A stretch of 64,000 nucleotides of DNA from Paenibacillus sp. JDR-2. Its GTDB lineage: Bacteria > Bacillota > Bacilli > Paenibacillales > Paenibacillaceae. The notes under the pieces were generated by a model. It was not told the DNA's origin, made no database searches, and worked only from the letters and a program-made list of their open reading frames with translations. Positions within the stretch are counted from its first letter, which is position 1. Every line of letters begins with the position of its first letter. The position numbers and the translations under genes are program-made. Location: contig NC_012914.1 in the NCBI RefSeq assembly GCF_000023585.1, positions 4,432,001 through 4,496,000 on the forward strand, given 5' to 3'. Below, in pieces: positions 1 through 9,557 of the stretch.

Positions 1-421
1 CGTCGCTTAATGCCGAAACGTTGGTTCCGTTCGACAGAATGGCGGTCATTTCGCCGCCTGCTGACAATTCAAACGCGACAACGGGAAATTCTTTCACTGT
101 AATTTTGACATTACCGGGGAAGGACTTGGAGACGCTTGCCTCCTCTATCGGCTTCAATGCTTTGATGATACGCTTCTCTGATTGGGACCCAGATACGCCG
201 AAATAAGCGTCCCCTGCGGTAATGCCTGCTGCTGCTTGTATATCGCTTTTGGAAGTATATTGCGCGCCTTCTATTGTTATCGTCGTAATCTTGCTGATTG
301 ATGAATTGAAAAATAATACAGATAAGAGAATAACAAACAATAAAAAAAGAACGGCCAGCAGTTTGCGGCTGCCCTTTCTTTTTCGCTCCGGCTCTTTTAA
401 TACAGGCACTAGCTCGCTCAT
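1..421 (-). CDS. divIB: Cell-division protein DivIB/FtsQ, N-terminal part (cut by window edge)
   Basis: The frame opens at ATG 419-421 behind an AAGGAAGGGA ribosome-binding site and runs off the left edge, so 140 residues are visible. They comprise a short basic cytoplasmic tail (about residues 1-20), one hydrophobic segment (about 21-40) and the start of a POTRA domain. DivIB/FtsQ belongs to the septal FtsQLB-type complex that regulates peptidoglycan synthesis at division. The place as last visible gene of the dcw cluster, 90 bases after murA, fits DivIB. The family call rests on topology, the POTRA-like region and context; the C-terminal beta domain is outside the window. Confidence 0.85.
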   Translation of the reverse strand, partial: MSELVPVLKEPERKRKGSRKLLAVLFLLFVILLSVLFFNSSISKITTITIEGAQYTSKSDIQAAAGITAGDAYFGVSGSQSEKRIIKALKPIEEASVSKSFPGNVKITVKEFPVVAFELSAGGEMTAILSNGTNVSALSD

Positions 422-511
422 AACTTGTCCCTTCCTTCTAAAAAAACATCCGGTCCTCCTTGTTGGCAGGGCCGGTCGTTTCTATCCAGCTGCGATTTGA
501 GTCATCCCCGG

Positions 512-1780
512 TTAATTCTTCGGCACAGGAGAGTAACGCGAAATGCGCGCGCCGAGTCTGCTTAACATCGTTTCAATGCAATCATAACCGCGGTCGATAT
601 GATGGATTTGCTCGACAATCGTCTTGCCTTGCGCGGCTAAGCCGGCAATGACAAGCGCTGCGCCCGCCCTAAGGTCGGTTGCTTCCACCGTTGCACCGTA
701 CAGACGCGGTACGCCGCGAATAAACGCCGAGTTCAGATCCACGCGGATATCGGCGCCCATGCGGGATAATTCATCCACATGCTTCAGACGTCCCTCGAAG
801 ATCGTTTCCTTCAAAATGCTGACTCCGTCCGCAAGCGCAAGCAGCACCATCACCTGCGACTGTAGATCGGTCGGGAAGGCAGGATACGGAGCCGTCACGA
901 CTCTTTCTACTGCTCTTGGCCGCCCTGGGCAGCCCACCTTGATTATATCACCGTCGACCAAGATTTGAATACCTGCCCGGCGAAGCACATGAATAAGCGA
1001 GGATAAATGCGCTGGATTCGTATTTAATAAAGTGACCTGCCCTCGGGTTGCGGCTGCGGCTACCATAATGGTGCCGGCAACAATTCGGTCCGGAATGACT
1101 GTATACGTGCAAGGCGTTAGCGACTGTACCCCTTCGATCGTAATCGTATCCGTTCCGGCACCCATGATTTTCGCGCCCATCGCGTTCAGAAACTTCTGCA
1201 AATCCTGAATCTCCGGCTCGCGTGCTGCGTTGCTGATCGTTGTCCGACCTTCGGCGAGCACGGCTGCCATCATAATGTTCTCCGTTGCCCCGACGCTTGG
1301 GAAGGCCAGATGGATATCAGCCCCGTGCAGTTTATCCGCACGGCAGATGATCCGGTTGCCGATCTCCTCAATTTCTGCGCCAAGAGCTTGAAGTCCTTCC
1401 AAATGTAGATCGATCTTTCTCTCGCCGATTGCGCAGCCGCCAGGCTGATACACCTGTGTTTCACCAAATCTAGCTAATAACGGCCCCATCAAAAAGATAG
1501 ACGAGCGCATCTGTCCCATTAACGATTCCGGCACATGTGAGGTGTGTGCAGTTTCTGTATTCAGAACAACTGTATCTCCCACATGCTCAGCGCGGCATCC
1601 TAGTTCGCGCAAAATGTTAAGCATTACGTCGATATCAAGCAGCCTCGGCACATGTTCTATCGTTGATGTGCCTTCCGCAAGCATACAGGCTGCTAATATT
1701 GGCAAAGCGGCATTTTTCGCTCCTTGGATAACAATGGATCCTGAGAGAGGTTTCCCGCCTTCAATCACCAATTTGTCCAA
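512..1780 (-). CDS. murA: UDP-N-acetylglucosamine 1-carboxyvinyltransferase MurA
   Basis: MurA transfers enolpyruvate from PEP to UDP-GlcNAc, the first committed step of peptidoglycan precursor synthesis in the cytosol. The 422-residue protein has the usual length of the inside-out alpha/beta-barrel EPT fold. The Lys-Asn pair near residues 22-23 and the PEP-reactive cysteine in the loop GGCAIGER (Cys116) are present, so it should be fosfomycin-sensitive in type. It lies 15 bases after murB and before divIB in the dcw operon. Firmicutes often carry two murA paralogues; which one this is relative to murAA/murAB cannot be told from the window. Confidence 0.96.
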   Translation of the reverse strand: MDKLVIEGGKPLSGSIVIQGAKNAALPILAACMLAEGTSTIEHVPRLLDIDVMLNILRELGCRAEHVGDTVVLNTETAHTSHVPESLMGQMRSSIFLMGPLLARFGETQVYQPGGCAIGERKIDLHLEGLQALGAEIEEIGNRIICRADKLHGADIHLAFPSVGATENIMMAAVLAEGRTTISNAAREPEIQDLQKFLNAMGAKIMGAGTDTITIEGVQSLTPCTYTVIPDRIVAGTIMVAAAATRGQVTLLNTNPAHLSSLIHVLRRAGIQILVDGDIIKVGCPGRPRAVERVVTAPYPAFPTDLQSQVMVLLALADGVSILKETIFEGRLKHVDELSRMGADIRVDLNSAFIRGVPRLYGATVEATDLRAGAALVIAGLAAQGKTIVEQIHHIDRGYDCIETMLSRLGARISRYSPVPKN

Positions 1781-1795
1781 TGTATCACCTCCGAA

Positions 1796-2701
1796 TTACC
1801 GCTCACCCACCACCAATACTTCCGGTACCAGCCGAACGCCGTAGCGGTCTGCAATCGTACCCTGAATGTGAGTCATGAGGGTGAGAACATCTTCAGCTGT
1901 CGCTTGCCCTCTGTTTACTATGAAATTGGCGTGAAGCTCCGAAACTTCCGCTCCCCCGAATCGAACGCCCTTTAAACCCGCCTCCTGAATGAGTCTAGCG
2001 GCAAAATCATTGGGCGGATTGCGGAACACGCTGCCTGCGCATGCGAGCTGCAGCGGCTGCGTGCGTAACCGCCGTTCCTGATAAGCAGCGAGTGTAGCCG
2101 AAATTTCATTGCGGTCTCCTTCTGCAAGCTCGAACGAAGCTTCTACAACAACGCCCTTCAATTCATGAAGGATAGAGTGGCGGTAAGAGAATTGCATCGC
2201 CTCTCGGTCGAATCGTACCAATTCACCTGTTTCCAGCACAATCTCAGCTGATCTAAAAATACGTGACACATCGGAACCATGTGCGCCTGCGTTCATATAG
2301 ACAGCTCCGCCTACCGTACCCGGGATTCCCCCCGCGAATTCCAGCCCGGTAAGTCCTTCCCTGCCTGACATTCTTGATAATTTTACGAACGAAAACGATG
2401 CGCCCGCATGAACGAGCGTTCCTTCAAACCGCACATAATCCAGCCCGTCGCGCGTTTTGACCACAACGCCGCGGATTCCTTTGTCGCTCACCAGCATATT
2501 GGAACCGCGGCCGAGATTCGTCCACGGTACACCATGCTTATGAAGCAGGCGGATGGCCGACACGAGCTGATCTTTGCCGTGTGGGATAAACAGAACATCA
2601 GCGGGTCCGCCGATTTTCCAGGTCGTATGTTTTGCAAGCGGCTCATTGTACAGGATTTGACCGAGACCTGCTTGTTCCAATTCCGTTATATATGTTTCCA
2701 T
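1796..2701 (-). CDS. murB: UDP-N-acetylenolpyruvoylglucosamine reductase MurB
   Basis: MurB is the NADPH- and FAD-dependent enzyme that reduces enolpyruvyl-UDP-GlcNAc to UDP-MurNAc, the step after MurA. The 301-residue protein shows the FAD-binding segments GRGSNML (about 64-70) and GGIPGTVGGAVYMNAG (about 124-139), the catalytic serine in CAGSVFRNP (Ser224) and the C-terminal SELHANFIVN block. Length and layout match type II MurB, which lacks the extra Tyr loop. The start is ATG with an AAGGAGG site. It is followed directly by murA, so the two opening steps of the pathway are adjacent. Confidence 0.96.
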   Translation of the reverse strand: METYITELEQAGLGQILYNEPLAKHTTWKIGGPADVLFIPHGKDQLVSAIRLLHKHGVPWTNLGRGSNMLVSDKGIRGVVVKTRDGLDYVRFEGTLVHAGASFSFVKLSRMSGREGLTGLEFAGGIPGTVGGAVYMNAGAHGSDVSRIFRSAEIVLETGELVRFDREAMQFSYRHSILHELKGVVVEASFELAEGDRNEISATLAAYQERRLRTQPLQLACAGSVFRNPPNDFAARLIQEAGLKGVRFGGAEVSELHANFIVNRGQATAEDVLTLMTHIQGTIADRYGVRLVPEVLVVGER

Positions 2702-2961
2702 GTTGTCGAACCTCCTTATAGCTTCTTGTTGAGAGAATCAGGCTCCGCTTGCGGCTGCCAGCAACTGGTGCTGTCTGCCGCGGTGCTTGTGACTAACGGC
2801 CCGAGCAGGGCGACGGTCACGATTTATAGAGTATCTTATGCCCTCTCCATCTCGAATGTGACAATCGCCTAGGTAACCCGTAAACACAAAAATGGACGTC
2901 AGGAGGCCGCCTTAAGAAGGCGGCGCCATGCCGGCCATTTACGCCAATATGTTTTCCCTCG
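2702..2961 (-). other. Non-coding gap at the usual murG position, with hairpin
   Basis: In most dcw clusters murG lies between spoVE/ftsW and murB. Here these 260 bases hold no credible coding frame on either strand. A perfect hairpin sits at 2906-2924 (GCCGCCTT stem, 3-base loop); on the minus strand a short T-run follows about a dozen bases later, so it could be a weak terminator. No murG remnant is recognisable. The last bases before murB carry its ribosome-binding site. Confidence 0.6.
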
Positions 2962-4059
2962 TTATCTTGAATATCGGGATATATTGAGCAAAATGCCAAG
3001 AGCGGTAAGCAGCAGCGTCAATGATGATCCGCCGTAACTGATCAGCGGCAGCGTAATCCCGGTTACCGGCATAGCTCCGATAACGACACCGATATTGATT
3101 AACACCTGAACGCCTATGATCCCCGTAATCCCTACCGCAAGCAGACTGCCGAATGTATCTGGAGCCGATATCGCAGTTCGGACTCCTCTCCAGACCAAGA
3201 CCATAAACAGGATAATAAGTGCGGATCCGCCTATAAAGCCAAGTTCCTCGGATATAATGGAAAATATAAAATCCGTCTGCGGCTCCGGCAAATAGCTGAA
3301 TTTCTGACGGCTCATGCCAAGCCCAAGCCCTACCAGGCCGCCTGGTCCTATCGCGTATAGGGACTGAATGATTTGATAGCCTGTACCTAGCGGGTCTGCC
3401 CAAGGGTCAAGGAAGCCCGTAATCCTCTTCATCCTATAAGGTTCGGCAATAACCAGCGCTATAAGTCCAAGCAGTCCGCTTGAACCAAGCAAAGCCAAAT
3501 GGCTGATTCTTGCCCCCGCCGCGAAAATAAGGATCAGAGCAGCTCCAACCATAACCGCGCCGGACCCCAGATCCGGCTGCAGCATAATCAATCCGAAGGC
3601 TAGTCCAACCAGACCAAGAGGCGGCAGCAAGCCTTTCGTAAAATGAGTAATGGTCTGCTGCTTGTCTGACAGCCATTTGGCCAGGAACAAAATCATAGCC
3701 AGCTTCATAAACTCGGAAGGCTGTATGCCAAAGGAGCTGATGCCTAACCAGCTTCGGGCACCGCCGCGGACTACGCCGATACCGGGGATAAGCACGATAA
3801 TAAGCAGGACGAAGCAAATCAGCAGAGCCGCTTTCGCCCAGTTTTTCCATATGAGATAATTCGCGTTCATCGTAAATAGTAACGCACCAACGCCAAGTAC
3901 GGCAAATATAAGTTGGCGCTTCACATAATAGAATTTATCGCCGAATTCATGGAAAGCGAGCACCGCGCTCGCGCTGTATACCATTACTAATCCAATTGTA
4001 AGGATAAGCGCAATCGATACGATCATCCAAACGTCCGGGGCGGACCTGGCTTTGGCCAT
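2962..4059 (-). CDS. spoVE: SEDS-family peptidoglycan polymerase SpoVE/FtsW
   Basis: This polytopic membrane protein (about ten hydrophobic segments) belongs to the SEDS glycosyltransferases, which polymerise lipid II with a partner class B penicillin-binding protein. The ATG at 4057-4059 behind AAGAGGTG gives 365 residues, the length of B. subtilis SpoVE (366). The family loop with DPLGTGYQIIQS, the GGLVGLGLG block and the PEPQTDFIFSIISEE segment are all present. It follows murD, and spoVD lies upstream in the same cluster, so pairing with SpoVD for spore cortex synthesis is likely. Division-type FtsW proteins share these motifs, so the sporulation role is inferred from position and length. 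Confidence 0.88.
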   Translation of the reverse strand: MAKARSAPDVWMIVSIALILTIGLVMVYSASAVLAFHEFGDKFYYVKRQLIFAVLGVGALLFTMNANYLIWKNWAKAALLICFVLLIIVLIPGIGVVRGGARSWLGISSFGIQPSEFMKLAMILFLAKWLSDKQQTITHFTKGLLPPLGLVGLAFGLIMLQPDLGSGAVMVGAALILIFAAGARISHLALLGSSGLLGLIALVIAEPYRMKRITGFLDPWADPLGTGYQIIQSLYAIGPGGLVGLGLGMSRQKFSYLPEPQTDFIFSIISEELGFIGGSALIILFMVLVWRGVRTAISAPDTFGSLLAVGITGIIGVQVLINIGVVIGAMPVTGITLPLISYGGSSLTLLLTALGILLNISRYSR

Positions 4060-4106
4060 AGCAAACACACCTCTTGTTTAGCGTAAAGTAGGGACAAGCC
4101 CCCTAC

Positions 4107-5528
4107 TTACAAGGTATGCGCCGATTCTTTAAAAATGCGTCCTCGATCCTCAAAGGATGTAAACATATCCCAACTTGCGCAGGCCGGCGACAATAAAACA
4201 ATATCTCCAGGCTCCGCTAGTCCGGCAGCTTCCCGTACGGCCCTCCGCAAAGTAGACTCGGCGTCCTCCTCAGGTTCGACCAATCGCACATTCGTTAAAC
4301 CTGCAAGCTCCGCTACCTTCCCCAGCTTCTCTCTTGTTTGACCCAGCGTTACCAATCCCTTCAGCCGGTCACGGAATACGGGAAGAAGCTCCATATAATC
4401 GGAGCCGCGGTCAAGCCCGCCGGCGATAAGGATAATAGGCGCGCCCAAGGAGCCAACCGACATCGTGGTTGCCATTGGATTTGTAGCCTTGGAATCATTA
4501 TAATAATTGACGCCGTTGAATTCGCCTGCATACTCAAGCCTATGCTCTACGCCTCTAAAGCCTTGCAAGGCCGGCAGCATCGCTTCAGGAGCAACGCCTG
4601 CTGCCAGGCAGGCAGCAATTGCCGCAAGCGCGTTTCCAGCGTTATGGCGGCCCGGAAGCCCAAGCGCGGATACCGGCAGAATCGCCTGCTCCGTCCCGTC
4701 TTCTTTACGCCATACGATCATATGTTCTTTATCCGAATCTTTCCCGCGTTCAAATGGCGGTTCGATGCAGATCCCTTGGTCAAGCCGCACGTAAAGCGAG
4801 AACGGCAGCAGCTTTGCGGCCAGTTGGTCAGCAATAGCTCTGCAGGTCGCATCGTCCCAGTTCAGAACGGCAACATCGTCCGCCGTCTGGTTGGCGAACA
4901 GCTTCGCCTTCGATGCGACGTAATCCTCCATCCCGCCATGATAGTCCAGATGCGTCTCGGCAATATTGAGCAAGAGAGCAATACGCGGACGGAATGACGA
5001 GGTCCCTTTCAGTTGGAAGCTGCTGAGCTCTGCCACGATCCAGTTATCCTTCGTTGCTTCGGCTGCCGCTTCGCAGAGCGGTATGCCGATATTGCCCGCC
5101 ACGATGGGATTTAAGCCCGCCTCGCCAAGCAGCTTGCCGATCCAGGTCGTTGTTGTCGTCTTACCGTTCGAACCGGTAATTCCGATAATCGGAGCTGCCG
5201 ACAGCCAATAAGCGACCTCGACCTCCGTTACAATCTCCACGCCATGAGCCTCCGCCTGCTGGACTGGACTTGCGGTGTACGGGATCCCCGGGTTTTTCAC
5301 CAGCAATGCCGTTTCGCTTGTTACGAGATCGTCCGGATGATAACCGCATAGCACAGAAATGCCCAAAGCAGTTAATTCATCCGCTTCGGGGCATAGTTCA
5401 CGTTCTTTTTTATCGTTTACAATCACTTCTGCTCCAAGAGCATGGAACACTTTTGCTACGCTCACGCCGCTTCTGGCAAGTCCTAATACAACGACGCGGC
5501 GATCCCGATAAGTCGCCGGATGGTTCAT
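4107..5528 (-). CDS. murD: UDP-N-acetylmuramoylalanine--D-glutamate ligase MurD
   Basis: MurD adds D-glutamate to UDP-MurNAc-L-Ala in the cytosol using ATP. The 473-residue protein has an N-terminal Rossmann-like domain (VVLGLARSGVS), the Mur-ligase P-loop GITGSNGKTTTT (residues 116-127), the central-domain ETHLDYHGG segment, and the C-terminal ligase domain with HRLEY and NDSKATN. The start ATG has an AAAGGAG site. It lies between mraY and spoVE as in other Bacillales. Confidence 0.97.
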   Translation of the reverse strand: MNHPATYRDRRVVVLGLARSGVSVAKVFHALGAEVIVNDKKERELCPEADELTALGISVLCGYHPDDLVTSETALLVKNPGIPYTASPVQQAEAHGVEIVTEVEVAYWLSAAPIIGITGSNGKTTTTTWIGKLLGEAGLNPIVAGNIGIPLCEAAAEATKDNWIVAELSSFQLKGTSSFRPRIALLLNIAETHLDYHGGMEDYVASKAKLFANQTADDVAVLNWDDATCRAIADQLAAKLLPFSLYVRLDQGICIEPPFERGKDSDKEHMIVWRKEDGTEQAILPVSALGLPGRHNAGNALAAIAACLAAGVAPEAMLPALQGFRGVEHRLEYAGEFNGVNYYNDSKATNPMATTMSVGSLGAPIILIAGGLDRGSDYMELLPVFRDRLKGLVTLGQTREKLGKVAELAGLTNVRLVEPEEDAESTLRRAVREAAGLAEPGDIVLLSPACASWDMFTSFEDRGRIFKESAHTL

Positions 5529-5655
5529 AAGTACAACTCCTTTGTATAAGAAGCGGAGCTAGCCGCTTAGTAGTCTTCGTTATGTATAGTCTAGCCCTCT
5601 CACCGGGCTTCCATGGAAGCCGGCAAGAGATCAGCCAAACCATTATCATTATACC

Positions 5656-6612
5656 TTATAGTGCAAGAAGAAGTCCGATTACGGCCAGCAGCAAACCGAC
5701 CGACCAGAAGGTCGTAACGACGCGCCATTCGGACCAGCCACTCAATTCGAAGTGATGGTGAATCGGGCTCATCTTGAAAATCCGCTTGCCGCGGAGCTTA
5801 AACGATCCAACCTGCAGGATGACCGAAAGCATTTCCAGTACAAATACGCCGCCTACAATAACAAGCATAAGCTCCATCTTGGTCAGTATCGCGACGGCCG
5901 CGATGCCGCCACCAATGCCAAGCGAGCCGGTGTCTCCCATAAATACTTTTGCCGGATGGGCGTTAAAGATCAGGAAACCAAGCACCGCCCCAACCATTGC
6001 CGCGGAGAAAATAGCCGATTCATGCTCGGATACTTGAAGCGCAAGAATGGTAAAGGCGCCAAAGGCAATTGCGCTGGTACCCGACAAAAGGCCGTCCAGG
6101 CCGTCCGTAAAGTTCACCGCGTTACTCGATCCGAACAGGATAATAACGACAAACGGATAATAGAACCAGCCAAGATCAAAGCCCCAAGAAGTACCCGGTA
6201 CCGTGATCATGGTGCTGTGATTCATATTGTACAGCTCCGCGCAAACGATAATGGAGAACAAAAGCTGGCCGAACAGCTTCTGGCGCGCCGTCAAACCGAG
6301 CGAACGTTTAAATACGATTTTAATATAATCATCAAGAAATCCAACAAGTCCAAAACCTAATGAAGCCGTAAACAGCACCCAGAAATCCGGGGTCTTATCC
6401 GAAAATTTCAAAAAGGCGATAAGCAGCGCAAGCATAATAATAATGCCGCCCATTGTTGGAGTGCCGCTCTTCTTCAAGTGGCTTTGCGGACCGTCGGTCC
6501 GGATTTGCTGTCCAAACTTCATGCGCCGGAGAAGCGGAATGAACAATGGTCCAAGCAGAACCGCTATTAAGAATGATGCACCTAATGAAAATAAGATGAC
6601 CATCGTGTCCAT
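5656..6612 (-). CDS. mraY: Phospho-N-acetylmuramoyl-pentapeptide transferase MraY
   Basis: MraY moves phospho-MurNAc-pentapeptide from UDP to undecaprenyl phosphate, making lipid I at the inner face of the membrane. The 318-residue protein has about ten membrane segments. Active-site landmarks are visible: LDDYIKI (Asp94-Asp95), NFTDGLDGL (167-175), and the HHH motif in SPIHHHFE near residue 285. The start ATG lies behind GAGGTGA. It sits between murF and murD, with a 127-base spacer before murD. Confidence 0.97.
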   Translation of the reverse strand: MDTMVILFSLGASFLIAVLLGPLFIPLLRRMKFGQQIRTDGPQSHLKKSGTPTMGGIIIMLALLIAFLKFSDKTPDFWVLFTASLGFGLVGFLDDYIKIVFKRSLGLTARQKLFGQLLFSIIVCAELYNMNHSTMITVPGTSWGFDLGWFYYPFVVIILFGSSNAVNFTDGLDGLLSGTSAIAFGAFTILALQVSEHESAIFSAAMVGAVLGFLIFNAHPAKVFMGDTGSLGIGGGIAAVAILTKMELMLVIVGGVFVLEMLSVILQVGSFKLRGKRIFKMSPIHHHFELSGWSEWRVVTTFWSVGLLLAVIGLLLAL

Positions 6613-6620
6613 TATCTATC

Positions 6621-8033
6621 TCACCTCGCTTCCAAAGTTTGGACAATCTGTTCCATGCGCACACCGCGCGAGCCTTTGACCAGGACGAGATCCTGAGGCT
6701 CTACTTGCTCTCTCAACCATTCTCCAAGCTTCCCTTTATCATCAAAATGTACAATCGCCGTTCCCTTTGCTTCCGCCGGGAATTGCGACAAAGCCCCTGC
6801 CGACGTATGCTCCGACAATGGTCCGAACGTAATGACGGCATCAGCCTTGTCAGGTGTAATATAAGCCCCCGTCTCGAAGTGAAGCGATTCTTCCTCCGGA
6901 CCAAGCTCCCGCATATCGCCTAGAACGATCCATTTGCGCCGGAAGCCGCTCAGCTGGCCGACTAGATCAATCGCTGCGCGCACGGCGGTCGGATTGGCGT
7001 TGTACGCATCATTCAGAATCATTGCGCCGTTATGCGCCTTCACCGGCTGGATTCTCATGCCGGTCAATTCAAGACCGATCAAGCCATTTCGGATATTCTC
7101 CTCCGAAATGCCGAACCGGCGTCCAATCGCGATGGCCGCAAGCGCGTTGCTGACGTTATGCTGGCCGGGTACCGGTATGGTGTAAGGCGCTGATACGGTA
7201 TCCTGCCCTTTGCGCTTAACGGCAAAGGCAGAAGATACGGCGCCAACCTCGATATCAGCCGCCGACCAGTCGTTGGACTCCCCAAGGCCAAAGGTCTGAA
7301 GCTGCGTGCCTTCAGGCAAGCTCATTCCGGCAAGTTCTGCCGCAAGCAGCGGTTCATCGCCGTTATAGAGAAGAATACCTCCCGAATGAAGCCCATGCGC
7401 AATCTCCAGCTTTGCTTTCGCGATCCCTTCGCGGGAGCCTAGCTGAAGCAGGTGGGCATCGCCGATATTCGTAATCACCGCAACATCCGGACGGGCAATA
7501 TTCGTAAGCAGCTCAATCTCGCCAAAGCCGCTCATGCCCATCTCAAGGACTGCCGCATCCGTTTCCTCGTCAAGCTGGAGAACGGTTAGCGGCAGGCCAA
7601 TATGATTATTCAGATTGCCTGCCGTCTTGTGAACTTTATAAGCTGTTCCAAGAACGGCAGCAACCATATCTTTTGTTGTTGTTTTGCCATTGCTGCCCGT
7701 AATGCCGATAACACGGACATACAGCTCTTCCCTGTAGGAAGTTGCCAGCTGCTGCAGCGCCTTCAGCGTATCCCTTACAAACAATAGAGGCGCGTCTGCC
7801 AGCTCCTGCGGCAATTCACGCTTCGTCTCCCACAAGGCGGCTGCAGCCCCTTGCTGAAGCGCCTGTGCCACATAGCTGTGACCGTCAAAGTTCTCTCCGA
7901 CAAGCGGAACGAACAGCTGACCCGGCTGAATGCTGCGCGTATCCGTGCTGACGCCGGCAATCCGGACGGGTTCGCCTTTATAGGCTCTTGCGCCGCACAT
8001 GTCGGCGACTTGCTCCAATGTACGATTGATCAA
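6621..8033 (-). CDS. murF: UDP-N-acetylmuramoyl-tripeptide--D-alanyl-D-alanine ligase MurF
   Basis: MurF joins D-Ala-D-Ala to the UDP-MurNAc-tripeptide, completing the pentapeptide precursor. The 470-residue protein has the three Mur-ligase domains with the P-loop GITGSNGKTTTKD (about 110-122) and the C-terminal NDAYNANP motif. The start is TTG (8031-8033) behind AAGGGGATT, sharing bases with the murE stop in a TTGA overlap, so translation is probably coupled. In B. subtilis murF lies outside the dcw cluster; here it is inside, next to murE. Confidence 0.96.
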   Translation of the reverse strand: MINRTLEQVADMCGARAYKGEPVRIAGVSTDTRSIQPGQLFVPLVGENFDGHSYVAQALQQGAAAALWETKRELPQELADAPLLFVRDTLKALQQLATSYREELYVRVIGITGSNGKTTTKDMVAAVLGTAYKVHKTAGNLNNHIGLPLTVLQLDEETDAAVLEMGMSGFGEIELLTNIARPDVAVITNIGDAHLLQLGSREGIAKAKLEIAHGLHSGGILLYNGDEPLLAAELAGMSLPEGTQLQTFGLGESNDWSAADIEVGAVSSAFAVKRKGQDTVSAPYTIPVPGQHNVSNALAAIAIGRRFGISEENIRNGLIGLELTGMRIQPVKAHNGAMILNDAYNANPTAVRAAIDLVGQLSGFRRKWIVLGDMRELGPEEESLHFETGAYITPDKADAVITFGPLSEHTSAGALSQFPAEAKGTAIVHFDDKGKLGEWLREQVEPQDLVLVKGSRGVRMEQIVQTLEAR

Positions 8034-9517
8034 TGTAATAATCCCCTTATCGCTTCTTTTGCCACCAAACGGTCGTCAAAAGGATGCGTAACGCTTCCTA
8101 TAATTTGATACGTTTCATGACCTTTCCCCGCAATCAATACTACATCTCCCGGGCTTGCCATTTCAACCGCTTTTTCAATCGCGGCGCGGCGGTCAACCTT
8201 CAGTTCGTAACGGTCGGAGGTTATTCCGTCCTTCAGTAAACCTGCTTCAATATCCTTCAGAATAAGGTCCGGATCTTCCGTTCTCGGGTTATCGGATGTG
8301 ACAAGCACGTAGTCCGCGTACCGCGCGGCAATCGAGCCCATAATCGGACGTTTCGTCCGGTCACGGTCGCCGCCGCAGCCAAATACGCATATGATCCGGG
8401 GCGGAGCCAGCTCCTTTACGGCACGAAGCACATTCTCCAAACCGTCAGGCGTATGCGCATAGTCCACAACAACGGCGAACTCCTGCCCTGCCTGCACGGA
8501 TTCAACACGGCCCGGTACGCCGGGAACCGCTTCAAGACTGGCTTTAATCCGTTCTAGCGCAACGCCTTCGATAAGGGCTGCCGAAATGGCTGCCAGCGCA
8601 TTGTAGACGTTAAACTTGCCGACCATCTGCAACGCAATATCCGTCTTACCGCGGAACGTGCTTACCCGAAACGTTGTGCCCTGCGCGGAAATCCGGATAT
8701 TGGAAGCCCTAACATCAGCATGGTTGTCGATGCCGTAAGTAATAACTTCAGCTGCTGTCAGCTTGGCGAACTGTTCGGATACAGGATCATCCACGTTGAG
8801 AACCGCATAAGCGCGATCTTCTGCTTTTGCCGCGTATTCATTGCCAAGGCGTGAGAAGAACAGTCCTTTTGCTGCCGCATACTTCTCCATGGTTCCGTGA
8901 TAATCCAGATGATCCTGGGTCAGGTTCGTAAAGACCGCCGTACGGAACCGGCAGCCCTTCACGCGCCCCTGCTCCAAAGCATGCGAGGAGACTTCAATCG
9001 CGCAATAGGCCGTCCCCTCCTTGCGCATGTCAGACAAATATTGCTGCAGTTGAAGCGCTTCCGGCGTAGTGCCGGACATCGGGAATGATTTTCCCGCGTA
9101 ACGCATCTCTACCGTACCGATTACACCGGAGTTTCTATCGTTATCGTTTAAAATCTGTTCGATCAAATACGTTGTAGTCGTCTTGCCATTCGTCCCCGTT
9201 ACCCCAATCAGATGAAGGGCGTTGCTGGGATGACCGTAAAAATGATCCGCTAAAACCGCCATTGCCAGCCGGCTGTCCTTCACGATCAGCTGAGGAGCAT
9301 CCAGCTCCAGCTCACGTTCGACGACGAATGCGACTGCGCCTTTGGCTGCCGCTTGAGGCGCGTAAGCATGACCGTCAACCGTATGACCGGGAAGACAAAT
9401 AAATAGCTGTCCCGGCCCTACTTTGCGTGAATCCGTCTCGATCCCCGCTATTTCCGTATCGCCTGCTCCTGTTAGCCTCGCCGTAATAAGCAGTTCTGCC
9501 AATTCGCTTAATCGCAT
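8030..9517 (-). CDS. murE: UDP-N-acetylmuramoyl-L-alanyl-D-glutamate--2,6-diaminopimelate ligase MurE
   Basis: MurE adds the third stem-peptide residue to UDP-MurNAc-L-Ala-D-Glu. The 495-residue protein shows the P-loop GVTGTNGKTTTT (about 105-116), the carbamylated-lysine region, and DNPRTEDP (409-416). The DNPR tetrapeptide recognises meso-diaminopimelate; lysine-specific enzymes differ there. The C-terminal GKGHE block is also present. The start ATG lies behind a GGGAGG site, and the 42-base tandem repeats after spoVD end just upstream. Confidence 0.97.
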   Translation of the reverse strand: MRLSELAELLITARLTGAGDTEIAGIETDSRKVGPGQLFICLPGHTVDGHAYAPQAAAKGAVAFVVERELELDAPQLIVKDSRLAMAVLADHFYGHPSNALHLIGVTGTNGKTTTTYLIEQILNDNDRNSGVIGTVEMRYAGKSFPMSGTTPEALQLQQYLSDMRKEGTAYCAIEVSSHALEQGRVKGCRFRTAVFTNLTQDHLDYHGTMEKYAAAKGLFFSRLGNEYAAKAEDRAYAVLNVDDPVSEQFAKLTAAEVITYGIDNHADVRASNIRISAQGTTFRVSTFRGKTDIALQMVGKFNVYNALAAISAALIEGVALERIKASLEAVPGVPGRVESVQAGQEFAVVVDYAHTPDGLENVLRAVKELAPPRIICVFGCGGDRDRTKRPIMGSIAARYADYVLVTSDNPRTEDPDLILKDIEAGLLKDGITSDRYELKVDRRAAIEKAVEMASPGDVVLIAGKGHETYQIIGSVTHPFDDRLVAKEAIRGLLH

Positions 9518-9557
9518 GTTGTTTTCCTCCCGTATGCTGGTCGTTATCTCTCATTAT

